Shown one piece after another: positions 1 through 5,553 of a DNA stretch of 5,720 nt; the stretch's first letter is position 1, and each line of letters starts with the position of its first letter. Location of the stretch: the NCBI GenBank assembly GCA_041497995.1, contig JBGQHM010000425.1:1-5720 (forward strand), in the 5' to 3' direction. Under the pieces are notes generated by a model, which was not told where the DNA came from, ran no database searches, and was given only the letters and a program-made list of their open reading frames with translations. This DNA is from DATKMS01 sp041497995. GTDB taxonomy: Bacteria > Desulfobacterota > Binatia > HRBIN30. Made by a program: the position numbers and the translations under genes.

Positions 1-16
1 ATAGAGCAACCGCTCT

Positions 17-23
17 GGGAGGA
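17..23 (+). promoter_or_regulatory. Ribosome binding site of the SEC-C gene
   Basis: GGGAGGA is a strong Shine-Dalgarno match. It lies 8 bases before GTG (32) and 11 before ATG (35), which favours GTG slightly. No promoter is visible in the 16 bases before it. Confidence 0.6.
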
Positions 24-31
24 CAGGGTCG

Positions 32-1393
32 GTGATGGGAAGCCCACCGGTCATCACGTCGGAGCTCGTTCAGCAAGAGTTGGATGTTGTCGGCTCCTGG
101 AGTGCGTCGCGTGCGAGTCGCGAGACAGTGCGCTTCACACACGAGCAACCCGCGGTGGCGGCGTACATGCTCGCGATGCTCGACGAGCACGCCTTGGCGA
201 CGACGAGCTTCGGCTTGCAACTGGCACAAGTAGTCGACCTGGTGTACCGCCGGGCTCTGAATCGCCCGGCAGCCCGGATCAGCGACGGCGATATGGAGAT
301 CGCGGCGGACGAGACGTATGCACGCTTCGCCGACCTTACCGGCGTCGAGCCCGAGCTGGCGTTCCGCAAATTCATGTTCGAGCGTGACCTCGCCGCGCCC
401 GAATTGCTCACCGGGCTCATCACCGCACTAATGCAAGTTAGCGAAACCGAGCCGGAGCTGCAGAGCTCGATTGGAGAGCTCTTCGCAGCCCTGGTTGCGG
501 TCGCCAAGGCCTACGAGCGCACACATGGCCTGGCCAATGCAGCGGTTGCCAAGTCGTCGATTGGCGAGGTTATCGAGATGCAGACGGGGCGCCCGATTCC
601 GAAGATCGGCCGCAATGAGCCGTGTCCGTGCGGCAGTGGGCGCAAGTTCAAGAAGTGTTGCGCGCAAATGCACGAGCCGCCGCCCGCGCCCCCGAAGAGC
701 CACGCGGAGCAGCTCTTCGGTGCATACATCCGCACGATGGAGCTGGTGTGGTCGTTTCTTCATGAGGCCAAACGCGACCGTGATGCCCGTTGGCTCCGCA
801 AACGCCACGAGCAGTTTGAGGAGCGCTTCTCGCCGGGCACGCCAGGTGGCGTTCCTGACTCGATGCACGTCAGCTACACGCTCTTCGATCTGCGTGTCCC
901 CCGATGTGGCAAGACGATGGGTGAGCTGTTCCTTGAACGTGAAGGACGCAATCTACCCGACGGCGAACAGAAGCGGGTGCGCGATCTCTGCGACAGCTAC
1001 TGCGCCTTCTACGAGCTCGTCGAGCGGCTGCCCGCCGCCGGAAGGAAGAGACTGCGGGAGCTGGTCTCGGGCACCGAATGGCTCGTCAGTGAGGTCGATG
1101 ACCCCGCTGCAGAGGAGGGCGAACCCGGCGAGATCTGGCTCTGTCGTTTCGCCGGCTCGCGGGAGAATGCAGTGGCGTTCATGGCCCCGCTGATCTACCC
1201 GCCTGACAGCCGCGACGAGCAGGAGCGGCTGATCCACGCCTGCATCGCCGCGGACACCAGCCGGGGTGTGCCGGTCGAGGAGGCCATACGAGCAGCGATG
1301 AAGCGAGAGATGGAACTGCTCGCTCAATACGTCATCGCGACGGCGCCGGAGATCGACGACGACGCGGAGGAGGAGTGGGTCGACGTTGAATGA
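32..1393 (+). CDS. SEC-C motif-containing protein of unknown function
   Basis: This 453-residue protein is recognised only by a SEC-C zinc-binding motif near its middle (about residues 194-210, reading R-N-E-P-C-P-C-G-S-G-R-K-F-K-K-C-C), with likely zinc ligands C198, C200, C209 and C210. The motif is best known from the SecA C-terminal tail, where it binds zinc and contacts SecB or ribosomes, but it also occurs in many unrelated proteins. Residues 1-190 look mostly helical and match no family I recognise. A Pro-rich linker (about 214-222) follows the motif, then a charged C-terminal half ending in a very acidic tail (D-D-D-A-E-E-E). I see no signal peptide or membrane segment, so it is probably cytoplasmic. 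The GTG at 32 lies 8 bases from a GGGAGGA ribosome site; the ATG at 35 is the alternative. It is convergent with hpnH, so probably not part of the hopanoid operon. Its function cannot be assigned. Confidence 0.85.
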   Translation: MMGSPPVITSELVQQELDVVGSWSASRASRETVRFTHEQPAVAAYMLAMLDEHALATTSFGLQLAQVVDLVYRRALNRPAARISDGDMEIAADETYARFADLTGVEPELAFRKFMFERDLAAPELLTGLITALMQVSETEPELQSSIGELFAALVAVAKAYERTHGLANAAVAKSSIGEVIEMQTGRPIPKIGRNEPCPCGSGRKFKKCCAQMHEPPPAPPKSHAEQLFGAYIRTMELVWSFLHEAKRDRDARWLRKRHEQFEERFSPGTPGGVPDSMHVSYTLFDLRVPRCGKTMGELFLEREGRNLPDGEQKRVRDLCDSYCAFYELVERLPAAGRKRLRELVSGTEWLVSEVDDPAAEEGEPGEIWLCRFAGSRENAVAFMAPLIYPPDSRDEQERLIHACIAADTSRGVPVEEAIRAAMKREMELLAQYVIATAPEIDDDAEEEWVDVE

Positions 1394-1426
1394 CGGCTCT
1401 CGACTCTGGACTGTCGACTCTCGACT
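1392..1426 (-). repeat. Heptamer tandem array A (5 units) at the SEC-C gene/hpnH junction
   Basis: On the minus strand this is five consecutive 7-base units: AGTCGAG (1420-1426), AGTCGAC, AGTCCAG, AGTCGAG (1399-1405) and a degenerate AGCCGTC (1392-1398). The array fills the whole 31-bp gap between the two convergent genes. It also overlaps the last two bases of the SEC-C gene stop and two bases of the hpnH TAG stop. It is a near-identical inverted counterpart of the array upstream of hpnH. I see no stable hairpin or T-tract, so it is not an obvious terminator. Confidence 0.75.
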
Positions 1427-2423
1427 ACGACAAGAAATTCCACTTCGCCATCGTCCACATGTCGGCGGGATTCTCGGCGAGCTTGCGGACGACTGACGGC
1501 TCGAAGCCGGAGTGCATGAGGCAGTTCTGACACTTCGGATCCTTGCGCTGCTCCCAGTAGCTCCAGTCGACGCCGGCCCAGAACTCCTTCCACGTCCTGT
1601 AGTAGCCGCCCTCGATCAGGTAGCAGGGGCCCTTCCAGCCTTTTGGCGTGCGCGTTGGGTTGCCCCACGGCGTGCACGGGTAGTCGCGCTCGCCGGCAGC
1701 GAATTGTAGGAAGAGCGGCGTGGAATAGATCCGATACTTCTTCGAGAGCTCGAGGACCTGTTTGAACTTCTGGTGGATCTCGTTCTTGAACAGGAAGTGG
1801 TTCTCTTTGATCTTCTCGTAGTGGTAGCCGGGTGAGAGCAGAATGCCGTCGATGCCGATGTTCGTCAGGAAGGCGCACATCGCTTCGATCTCTTCCATGC
1901 TGGTTTCGCGGTAGATCGTCGTGTTGGTGCACATGGCGTAGCCCAGGCGCTTGCCTTCCTTGATCATCTCGACGGCCTTGTCGAAGACGCCGGCGCGGTC
2001 GACGACGAAGTCGTGCGTCTGCTGCATGCCGTCGAGGTGGACGTTGATCGATAGCCGCTTGTGTGGCCGTCCTCGCTTGAAGAAGCGATCGAGCAGGATG
2101 CCGTTGGTGCACAGGTAGATGTGCCGCTTGCGCGCGATGATCTCTTCGACGAGCTCCGGCAGCTCCGGATAGATCGTCGGCTCGCCGCCGCAGATCGACA
2201 CCACCGGCGTCCCGGCTTCGTCGACGGCCTGCAGACAGTCCTGCAGCGACAGCCGGTCTTTCAGGTCGCCGTTGTAGCGCTCCGGCGAGCAGCCGAGGCA
2301 GGCCAGGTTGCAGGTGTGCAGCGGCTCGAGCATGAGCACGTACGGATACCGCTCGTTGCCGCGTCGCCAGTTGTGCAGCTGCCACTTCATCATGTCGGTG
2401 GTGATGTGTAGGGGGAAGCGCAT
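1425..2423 (-). CDS. hpnH: Radical SAM adenosyl-hopene transferase HpnH
   Basis: HpnH is a cytosolic or membrane-associated radical SAM enzyme that adds a 5'-deoxyadenosyl radical to diploptene, giving adenosylhopane, the first step of C35 hopanoid side-chain synthesis. The 332-residue protein has the cluster-binding C-x3-C-x2-C at C38, C42 and C45, followed by the SAM-binding G-G-E-P at 79-82. It also has the family's substrate-domain signatures: S-P-G-Y-x-Y-E-K, R-D-Y-x-C-T-P-W-G, a G-P-C-Y-L-I-E-G-G-Y-Y stretch, and a C-terminal C-x2-C at C298 and C301 followed by M-H-S-G-F-E-P. Length is normal for the family. The ATG has GGAG 6 bases upstream. It is the last hopanoid gene on the minus strand, 28 bp after hpnG and convergent with the SEC-C gene. 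Its TAG stop overlaps heptamer array A. A diverged HpnH-like paralogue is the main alternative; hpnG next door argues for genuine HpnH. Confidence 0.9.
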   Translation of the reverse strand: MRFPLHITTDMMKWQLHNWRRGNERYPYVLMLEPLHTCNLACLGCSPERYNGDLKDRLSLQDCLQAVDEAGTPVVSICGGEPTIYPELPELVEEIIARKRHIYLCTNGILLDRFFKRGRPHKRLSINVHLDGMQQTHDFVVDRAGVFDKAVEMIKEGKRLGYAMCTNTTIYRETSMEEIEAMCAFLTNIGIDGILLSPGYHYEKIKENHFLFKNEIHQKFKQVLELSKKYRIYSTPLFLQFAAGERDYPCTPWGNPTRTPKGWKGPCYLIEGGYYRTWKEFWAGVDWSYWEQRKDPKCQNCLMHSGFEPSVVRKLAENPADMWTMAKWNFLS

Positions 2424-2429
2424 TGGGGG

Positions 2430-2433
2430 CTCC
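2430..2433 (-). promoter_or_regulatory. Ribosome binding site of hpnH
   Basis: The minus strand reads GGAG 6 bases before the hpnH ATG. It sits immediately downstream of heptamer array B, so the repeat stops just short of the translation start region. Confidence 0.5.
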
Positions 2434-2435
2434 GT

Positions 2436-2470
2436 AGTCTACAGTCGAGAGTCAAGAGTCGAGAGTGGGA
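2436..2470 (+). repeat. Heptamer tandem array B (5 units) at the hpnG/hpnH junction
   Basis: On the plus strand this is five 7-base units: AGTCTAC (2436-2442), AGTCGAG, AGTCAAG, AGTCGAG (2457-2463) and a degenerate AGTGGGA (2464-2470). Like array A it is 35 bp long, but it lies in the opposite orientation, so the two arrays form an inverted pair around hpnH. It occupies most of the 28-bp hpnG-hpnH gap and extends into the 3' end of hpnG. The hpnG stop (TGA) lies inside the third unit. Confidence 0.75.
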
Positions 2471-3198
2471 AAATACGCGGCGAAGAAGCGCTCTAGGCTG
2501 GTCTGGGCCGCGCGCATCATGCGTTGCATCGCCAGCAGGTCCGTTACGGCACTGGGGTGTGTGGCGAGGTAGCCGGCGAGTGCCAGCGGCTTCACCGCTC
2601 CGGTGCGCGCATCGACGAACCGCCCGGCGTGGCGCAGCTCGGCGTCCGCGGTGTCGAGGATGGCGCGCACCGAGATGAACGGGATGCCCCGCTCGATCGC
2701 CTCGGCTGCGAGCGATGCACCCTCCATCTCGACGGCCACCGCGCCGTGTTGCAGCGCCGCGGCACGCTTGTCCTCGGCGGTCGCCAACGCATGCGGGCTA
2801 CACAGGACTGGCCCACTCGTAGCGTGCAGTGCAACGCGCTCTGCGACCTGCAGCGCACGCAGGGAATGTTGCCGGTCCGTTTCCAGACGCCCCTGCGCAT
2901 GGCCGCCTACAATTGCGGTGGCCACCGTGATATCGCCGGGCGCCAACTCGGTTGCCAGCGCACCCGCGCAGCCCGTCGACAGAAACAATTCGAGCCCGTC
3001 GTGATCGCGGATGGCGCGCGCGGCGGCCTCTGCTTGCATGATGCCCATGCCCGTTTTCACCAGCACGACTCCACCGCGCGGCGTGGAGCCGTGCCACACG
3101 GTGAAGTCACCAACCCGCCGACGCGACACCTGCCGCATCTGCTGCAAGACGGGGCGGCACTCCCATTGGAGAGCTGCAAAGACGGCGATGCGTTCCAC
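2452..3198 (-). CDS. hpnG: Hopanoid-associated nucleosidase/phosphorylase HpnG
   Basis: HpnG is the purine nucleoside phosphorylase-like enzyme that removes adenine from adenosylhopane, the HpnH product, on the way to ribosylhopane. The 248-residue protein has the PNP/MTA-SAH nucleosidase fold signatures: an N-terminal strand leading to A-L-Q-W-E (about 9-13), K-T-G-M-G at 48-52, the Gly-rich S-T-G-C-A-G-A-L at 74-81, V-E-M-E-G-A at 156-161 (ribose- and base-contacting region), and S-V-R-A-I-L-D-T-A-D at 176-185 with the likely catalytic Asp. The start is GTG: a stop codon lies only four codons upstream and no other start codon intervenes. A TAGGA ribosome site lies 10 bases before it. The gene begins 12 bp after hpnE. 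Its last codons and stop lie inside heptamer array B, so the C-terminal T-L-D-S is repeat-encoded. An MTA/SAH nucleosidase is the alternative, but hpnH and hpnE as neighbours favour HpnG. Confidence 0.9.
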   Translation of the reverse strand: MERIAVFAALQWECRPVLQQMRQVSRRRVGDFTVWHGSTPRGGVVLVKTGMGIMQAEAAARAIRDHDGLELFLSTGCAGALATELAPGDITVATAIVGGHAQGRLETDRQHSLRALQVAERVALHATSGPVLCSPHALATAEDKRAAALQHGAVAVEMEGASLAAEAIERGIPFISVRAILDTADAELRHAGRFVDARTGAVKPLALAGYLATHPSAVTDLLAMQRMMRAAQTSLERFFAAYFPTLDS

Positions 3199-3208
3199 GG
3201 TGCGCGCA

Positions 3209-3213
3209 TCCTA
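3209..3213 (-). promoter_or_regulatory. Ribosome binding site deciding the hpnG GTG start
   Basis: The minus strand reads TAGGA, overlapping the hpnE stop codon, 10 bases before the hpnG GTG. It supports translational coupling of hpnG to hpnE and use of the non-ATG start. Confidence 0.45.
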
Positions 3214-4563
3214 CTGACCCGCCAAACGGTCGGCAACGAGCTGCGCCGCCCGCTGCCCGCTGACGACCGCGCTCTCGATGGTCGGCGGCAACCCGGTCTG
3301 CACCCAGTCCCCCGCCAGGAAAAAGTTGTCAACGGATGTCCGTGGTGGTGGCCGCAGTCGTTCCGCCGCCGGCGTTGGCGAGATCGTCGCGTACTTTTCC
3401 TTCACGACGACGCTGCGCAAGAGTCGCGCCTCGCGCGCCGCCGGCACCAGCGATCTCAGATCGCTCACCACGGTGTCCGTGACGCGGCTCGTGTCCCACT
3501 CCACGACGTCGCGGCCTGCACTGATCACCGCGCTCAGGCACTGCTGTCCGTCGCCGTTGCCATTCGCCGTGAGCTTGCTGCGATTGAAGATCCACTGTGT
3601 GGTCGTTCCCAACAGGCCGACGAACTCGCTGCTGAGCACGGGACGGTCGAACCACAGGTGCGTGGAGACGATTGGCGAAGCGTCGAACTCGTCGAGCGCA
3701 CGCAGCGATGACGTGGCACGCAGCGCTTCCGGCAGCAACCCCGCCAGGGCTCGCGGCGGCACCGTACTGATGCACGCATCCGCATCGACGCGGGTGCCAT
3801 CGCGCAACTGTACTGCGTCAATCCGGTCGCCGGTCACCGACAGCTCGGCGATCGTCGACTTCACCGTAACGCTGCCGCCACGCGCTTCGATGAAGGCGCG
3901 TGCATCATCGGTGTAGAGGTCGCTCAGCCCCACCTTCGGTAGGACGAACTGCGAGTCGGCGCGCGAGCGGAAGAAGGCGCGGGCCAGCACTTCGACAAAC
4001 GGCGCGGCGGCGGCGCGCAGCGGCGATTCGTTCAGGGTGGCGATAGCGACCGGATACCAGAAGCTGCTGCGCGCGTTGGCCGACTGCCCGAGGGCGACCA
4101 GCGCCTCCTGCACGGTCCACAGTGCCAGCCGCGGGTCGCGCCGCCGCCGCATCGCCATGAGGCGCATGCCGGCGAGCAACGCGCACACGCGTTCGCTGCG
4201 GCTCAGCAGGCGGTAGCCCAAGATGCCGCCGAGGAGGTGTAGTGGGCTCGGTAGCGGCGAACCGGTAATGGCGCCCGTGCCGCGCTGCGGATGGATCAGC
4301 TCGACGTGCAGGTGCGGTTGCCGCATCAGCTTACGCGTCGCGCCGATCTGTTCGAGGAACGCGAGCGTGTGTGTGTAGCAGCCCATCATTGCGTGCTGGC
4401 CGTTGTCGACGACCTCGCCGCTGGCGTCGTCAGTGAACGAGTAGGCGCGGCCGCCGAGACGTGGACGCGATTCGAGTACGTTGACGCGGAACCCGCGTGT
4501 GCTCAGATCCACGCCGGCTGCCAAGCCGGCGAAGCCGCCGCCGATGACATTGACGCGCCTCAT
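3211..4563 (-). CDS. hpnE: Hydroxysqualene dehydroxylase HpnE (squalene-associated FAD-dependent desaturase)
   Basis: HpnE is an FAD-dependent amine-oxidase/phytoene-desaturase-family enzyme that reduces hydroxysqualene to squalene, the third step of the HpnC-HpnD-HpnE route from farnesyl diphosphate. The 450-residue protein opens with a dinucleotide-binding Rossmann motif (V-I-G-G-G-F-A-G at 6-13), followed by E31 for the ribose hydroxyls and R-L-G-G-R-A at 35-40. It ends with the family's C-terminal FAD motif, A-G-D-W at 417-420 followed by T-G-L-P-P-T-I-E-S-A-V-x-S-G. Length is normal and no frameshift is seen. The ATG overlaps the hpnD TGA by 4 bp, and no good ribosome site is visible, so translation is probably coupled to hpnD. 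A phytoene desaturase (CrtI type) would look similar at the N-terminus, but the C-terminal motif and the hpnCD-E-G-H neighbourhood favour HpnE. Confidence 0.92.
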   Translation of the reverse strand: MRRVNVIGGGFAGLAAGVDLSTRGFRVNVLESRPRLGGRAYSFTDDASGEVVDNGQHAMMGCYTHTLAFLEQIGATRKLMRQPHLHVELIHPQRGTGAITGSPLPSPLHLLGGILGYRLLSRSERVCALLAGMRLMAMRRRRDPRLALWTVQEALVALGQSANARSSFWYPVAIATLNESPLRAAAAPFVEVLARAFFRSRADSQFVLPKVGLSDLYTDDARAFIEARGGSVTVKSTIAELSVTGDRIDAVQLRDGTRVDADACISTVPPRALAGLLPEALRATSSLRALDEFDASPIVSTHLWFDRPVLSSEFVGLLGTTTQWIFNRSKLTANGNGDGQQCLSAVISAGRDVVEWDTSRVTDTVVSDLRSLVPAAREARLLRSVVVKEKYATISPTPAAERLRPPPRTSVDNFFLAGDWVQTGLPPTIESAVVSGQRAAQLVADRLAGQ

Positions 4564-5492
4564 GACGTCAGCACAGCGAGCTGCGAGCGCCCCCAGGCCG
4601 CTAGCGCCAGTGTGAGCTTCTGGTAACGCGGTAGCGTTACCTTCGGACCGAACACGTCGAAGTGGCGCGCCTCGATGCGGTCGAGCAGACGTTCGTAAAT
4701 GAGCCGCATCGCTTCGGCCGCCGCGAGCGAGCTACGATCTTCGGGCGCCAACGCGCCGCGCCCCCGGAGGTAGTAGGCGCGCGCGCGACCGCACTCGAAT
4801 GCCATGAGCGCGCCGAGCCGCGGCGAGTAGTGGCTGCTCAGAAGCTCTGCTTCCGTGCAATCGAAGCGACGCAGGTCTTCCAGGGGCAAGTAGATGCGGC
4901 CGCGACGCCCATCCTCCATCACGTCGCGCAGAATGTTGGTGAGCTGGAAGGCAATGCCGAGATCGACGGCGTAGTCGCGTGCGCTGTCGTGCTGATGCCC
5001 GAAGATCTCGATACACAGCAGGCCGACGGTGGACGCAACCAGGTAGCAATACTCGTAGAGCCCATCGAACGTCGGATAGCGGCGCTGCGTGAGGTCCATC
5101 TCGACGCCGCGGATCAAGTCCAGGAAGTGCTGCTGCGCCAGCGGGAAACGCTGCACGGCATCGGCAAGCGCGCGGCTGATCGGATGCGTCGGCGTGCCGT
5201 CGTAGACGCGGCCCAGCTCGTCACGCCAGCGTGCAAGCAAGCCCGCCGGGTCGCTGCGGCCGGCGTCGTCGGCGATGTCATCGACGAAGCGGCAGAAGGC
5301 GTAGACCGCAAAGAGGGCGTCGCGCCGTTCGGGCGAGAGCAGACGGAACGCGTAGTAAAAGTTGCTCGAGCTGCGCCGCGTGATGTTCTGGCAGTAGGCA
5401 TACGCCGCACGCGTTGGGGGCAACGTCGCGTGCCCTGCGATGCGCTGCGAAACGTGCTTCGAGGGCCTCAGCACGAGCGGTTGCTGATCCAT
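4560..5492 (-). CDS. hpnD: Presqualene diphosphate synthase HpnD (squalene/phytoene synthase family)
   Basis: HpnD condenses two farnesyl diphosphates into presqualene diphosphate. Counting from the ATG at 5492 (310 residues), the first Asp-rich motif is D-D-I-A-D at 71-75 and the second is N-I-L-R-D-V-M-E-D at 186-194, followed by G-R-I-Y-L-P; both Mg-diphosphate-binding sites are intact. The family N-terminal block, S-S-N-F-Y-Y-A-F-R-L-L, starts near residue 42. The start is uncertain. The ATG at 5492 has only a weak GAG upstream and its first residues are encoded by a REP-like repeat. A TTG at 5423 has AGGG 9 bases upstream and would give 287 residues starting (M)-P-P-T-R-A-A-Y-A-Y-C, closer to usual HpnD length. 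The frame is also open upstream into HpnC sequence with no stop, so a fused HpnC-HpnD polypeptide is possible. It overlaps hpnE by 4 bp. CrtB phytoene synthase is the alternative; context favours HpnD. Confidence 0.88.
   Translation of the reverse strand: MDQQPLVLRPSKHVSQRIAGHATLPPTRAAYAYCQNITRRSSSNFYYAFRLLSPERRDALFAVYAFCRFVDDIADDAGRSDPAGLLARWRDELGRVYDGTPTHPISRALADAVQRFPLAQQHFLDLIRGVEMDLTQRRYPTFDGLYEYCYLVASTVGLLCIEIFGHQHDSARDYAVDLGIAFQLTNILRDVMEDGRRGRIYLPLEDLRRFDCTEAELLSSHYSPRLGALMAFECGRARAYYLRGRGALAPEDRSSLAAAEAMRLIYERLLDRIEARHFDVFGPKVTLPRYQKLTLALAAWGRSQLAVLTS
5433..5436 (-). promoter_or_regulatory. Possible ribosome binding site for an internal TTG start of hpnD
   Basis: The minus strand reads AGGG 9 bases before a TTG codon at 5421-5423 that is in frame with hpnD. 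It is modest evidence that hpnD could be translated on its own, from downstream of the repeat pair. Confidence 0.3.
5453..5480 (+). repeat. REP-like hairpin copy 1 (within the hpnD 5' region)
   Basis: This is a 6-bp stem CGTGCT (5453-5458) / AGCACG (5470-5475) around an 11-base loop TCGAGGGCCTC, followed by a tail AGCGG (5476-5480). It pairs with copy 2 in inverted orientation, with both tails facing inward. On the coding (minus) strand it encodes P-L-V-L-R-P-S-K-H-V if translation starts at 5492. It resembles the widespread interspersed repeats of GC-rich bacteria that read roughly as CTGAG-x-CTCGAAG. Confidence 0.7.
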
Positions 5493-5502
5493 TTGAGACT
5501 CA

Positions 5503-5510
5503 GAACGTTC
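5503..5510. repeat. Central palindrome between the two REP-like copies
   Basis: GAACGTTC is a perfect 8-bp palindrome, extendable to 14 bases (5500-5513) with one mismatch. It lies near the middle of the 45-base spacer between the two inverted hairpins, giving the whole block (5453-5553) a roughly symmetrical, BIME-like layout. Confidence 0.5.
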
Positions 5511-5525
5511 CGAATGACTTCTCGT

Positions 5526-5553
5526 CCGCTCACCCTGAGGCTCTCGAAGGGTG
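5526..5553 (-). repeat. REP-like hairpin copy 2 (hpnC/hpnD linker)
   Basis: On the minus strand this is a 6-bp stem CACCCT / AGGGTG (plus-strand 5548-5553 and 5531-5536) around an 11-base loop TCGAGAGCCTC, with a tail AGCGG (5526-5530). The loop differs from copy 1 by one base and the tail is identical. The stem differs from copy 1 but remains fully paired, which is compensatory change. It begins right where recognisable HpnC sequence ends. Confidence 0.7.

Noticed and set aside
1394..1424. A bidirectional intrinsic terminator between the convergent SEC-C gene and hpnH
   Set aside because: The gap is all heptamer repeat. It contains short palindromes such as GTCGAC but no long GC stem followed by a T-tract on either strand.
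1324..2385. A 353-codon minus-strand frame overlapping hpnH and the 3' end of the SEC-C gene
   Set aside because: It is a frame-shifted shadow of hpnH, with an Arg- and Ala-rich composition and no domain. The hpnH frame carries the radical SAM cysteines.
1392..2470. The heptamer arrays as CRISPR or cyanobacterial-style long tandem repeats
   Set aside because: Units are 7 bases with no unique spacers, so this is not CRISPR. With five units they resemble short tandemly repeated repeats, but that is a descriptive likeness only.
2524..3711. A 395-codon plus-strand open frame opposite hpnG and hpnE
   Set aside because: It is antisense to two well-supported genes, its translation is rich in Arg, His and Gln with no recognisable motif, and long antisense frames are expected in GC-rich DNA.
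4560..5492. A carotenoid gene pair, with hpnD as phytoene synthase and hpnE as phytoene desaturase
   Set aside because: The families are related, but adjacent hpnG and hpnH, the HpnE-type C-terminus and the HpnC-like sequence upstream point to the squalene/hopanoid route.
2443..5547. A common origin of the heptamer arrays and the REP-like hairpins, because both contain TCGAGAG
   Set aside because: The shared string is short. The heptamers have no stem, loop or AGCGG tail, so the likeness is probably coincidental.
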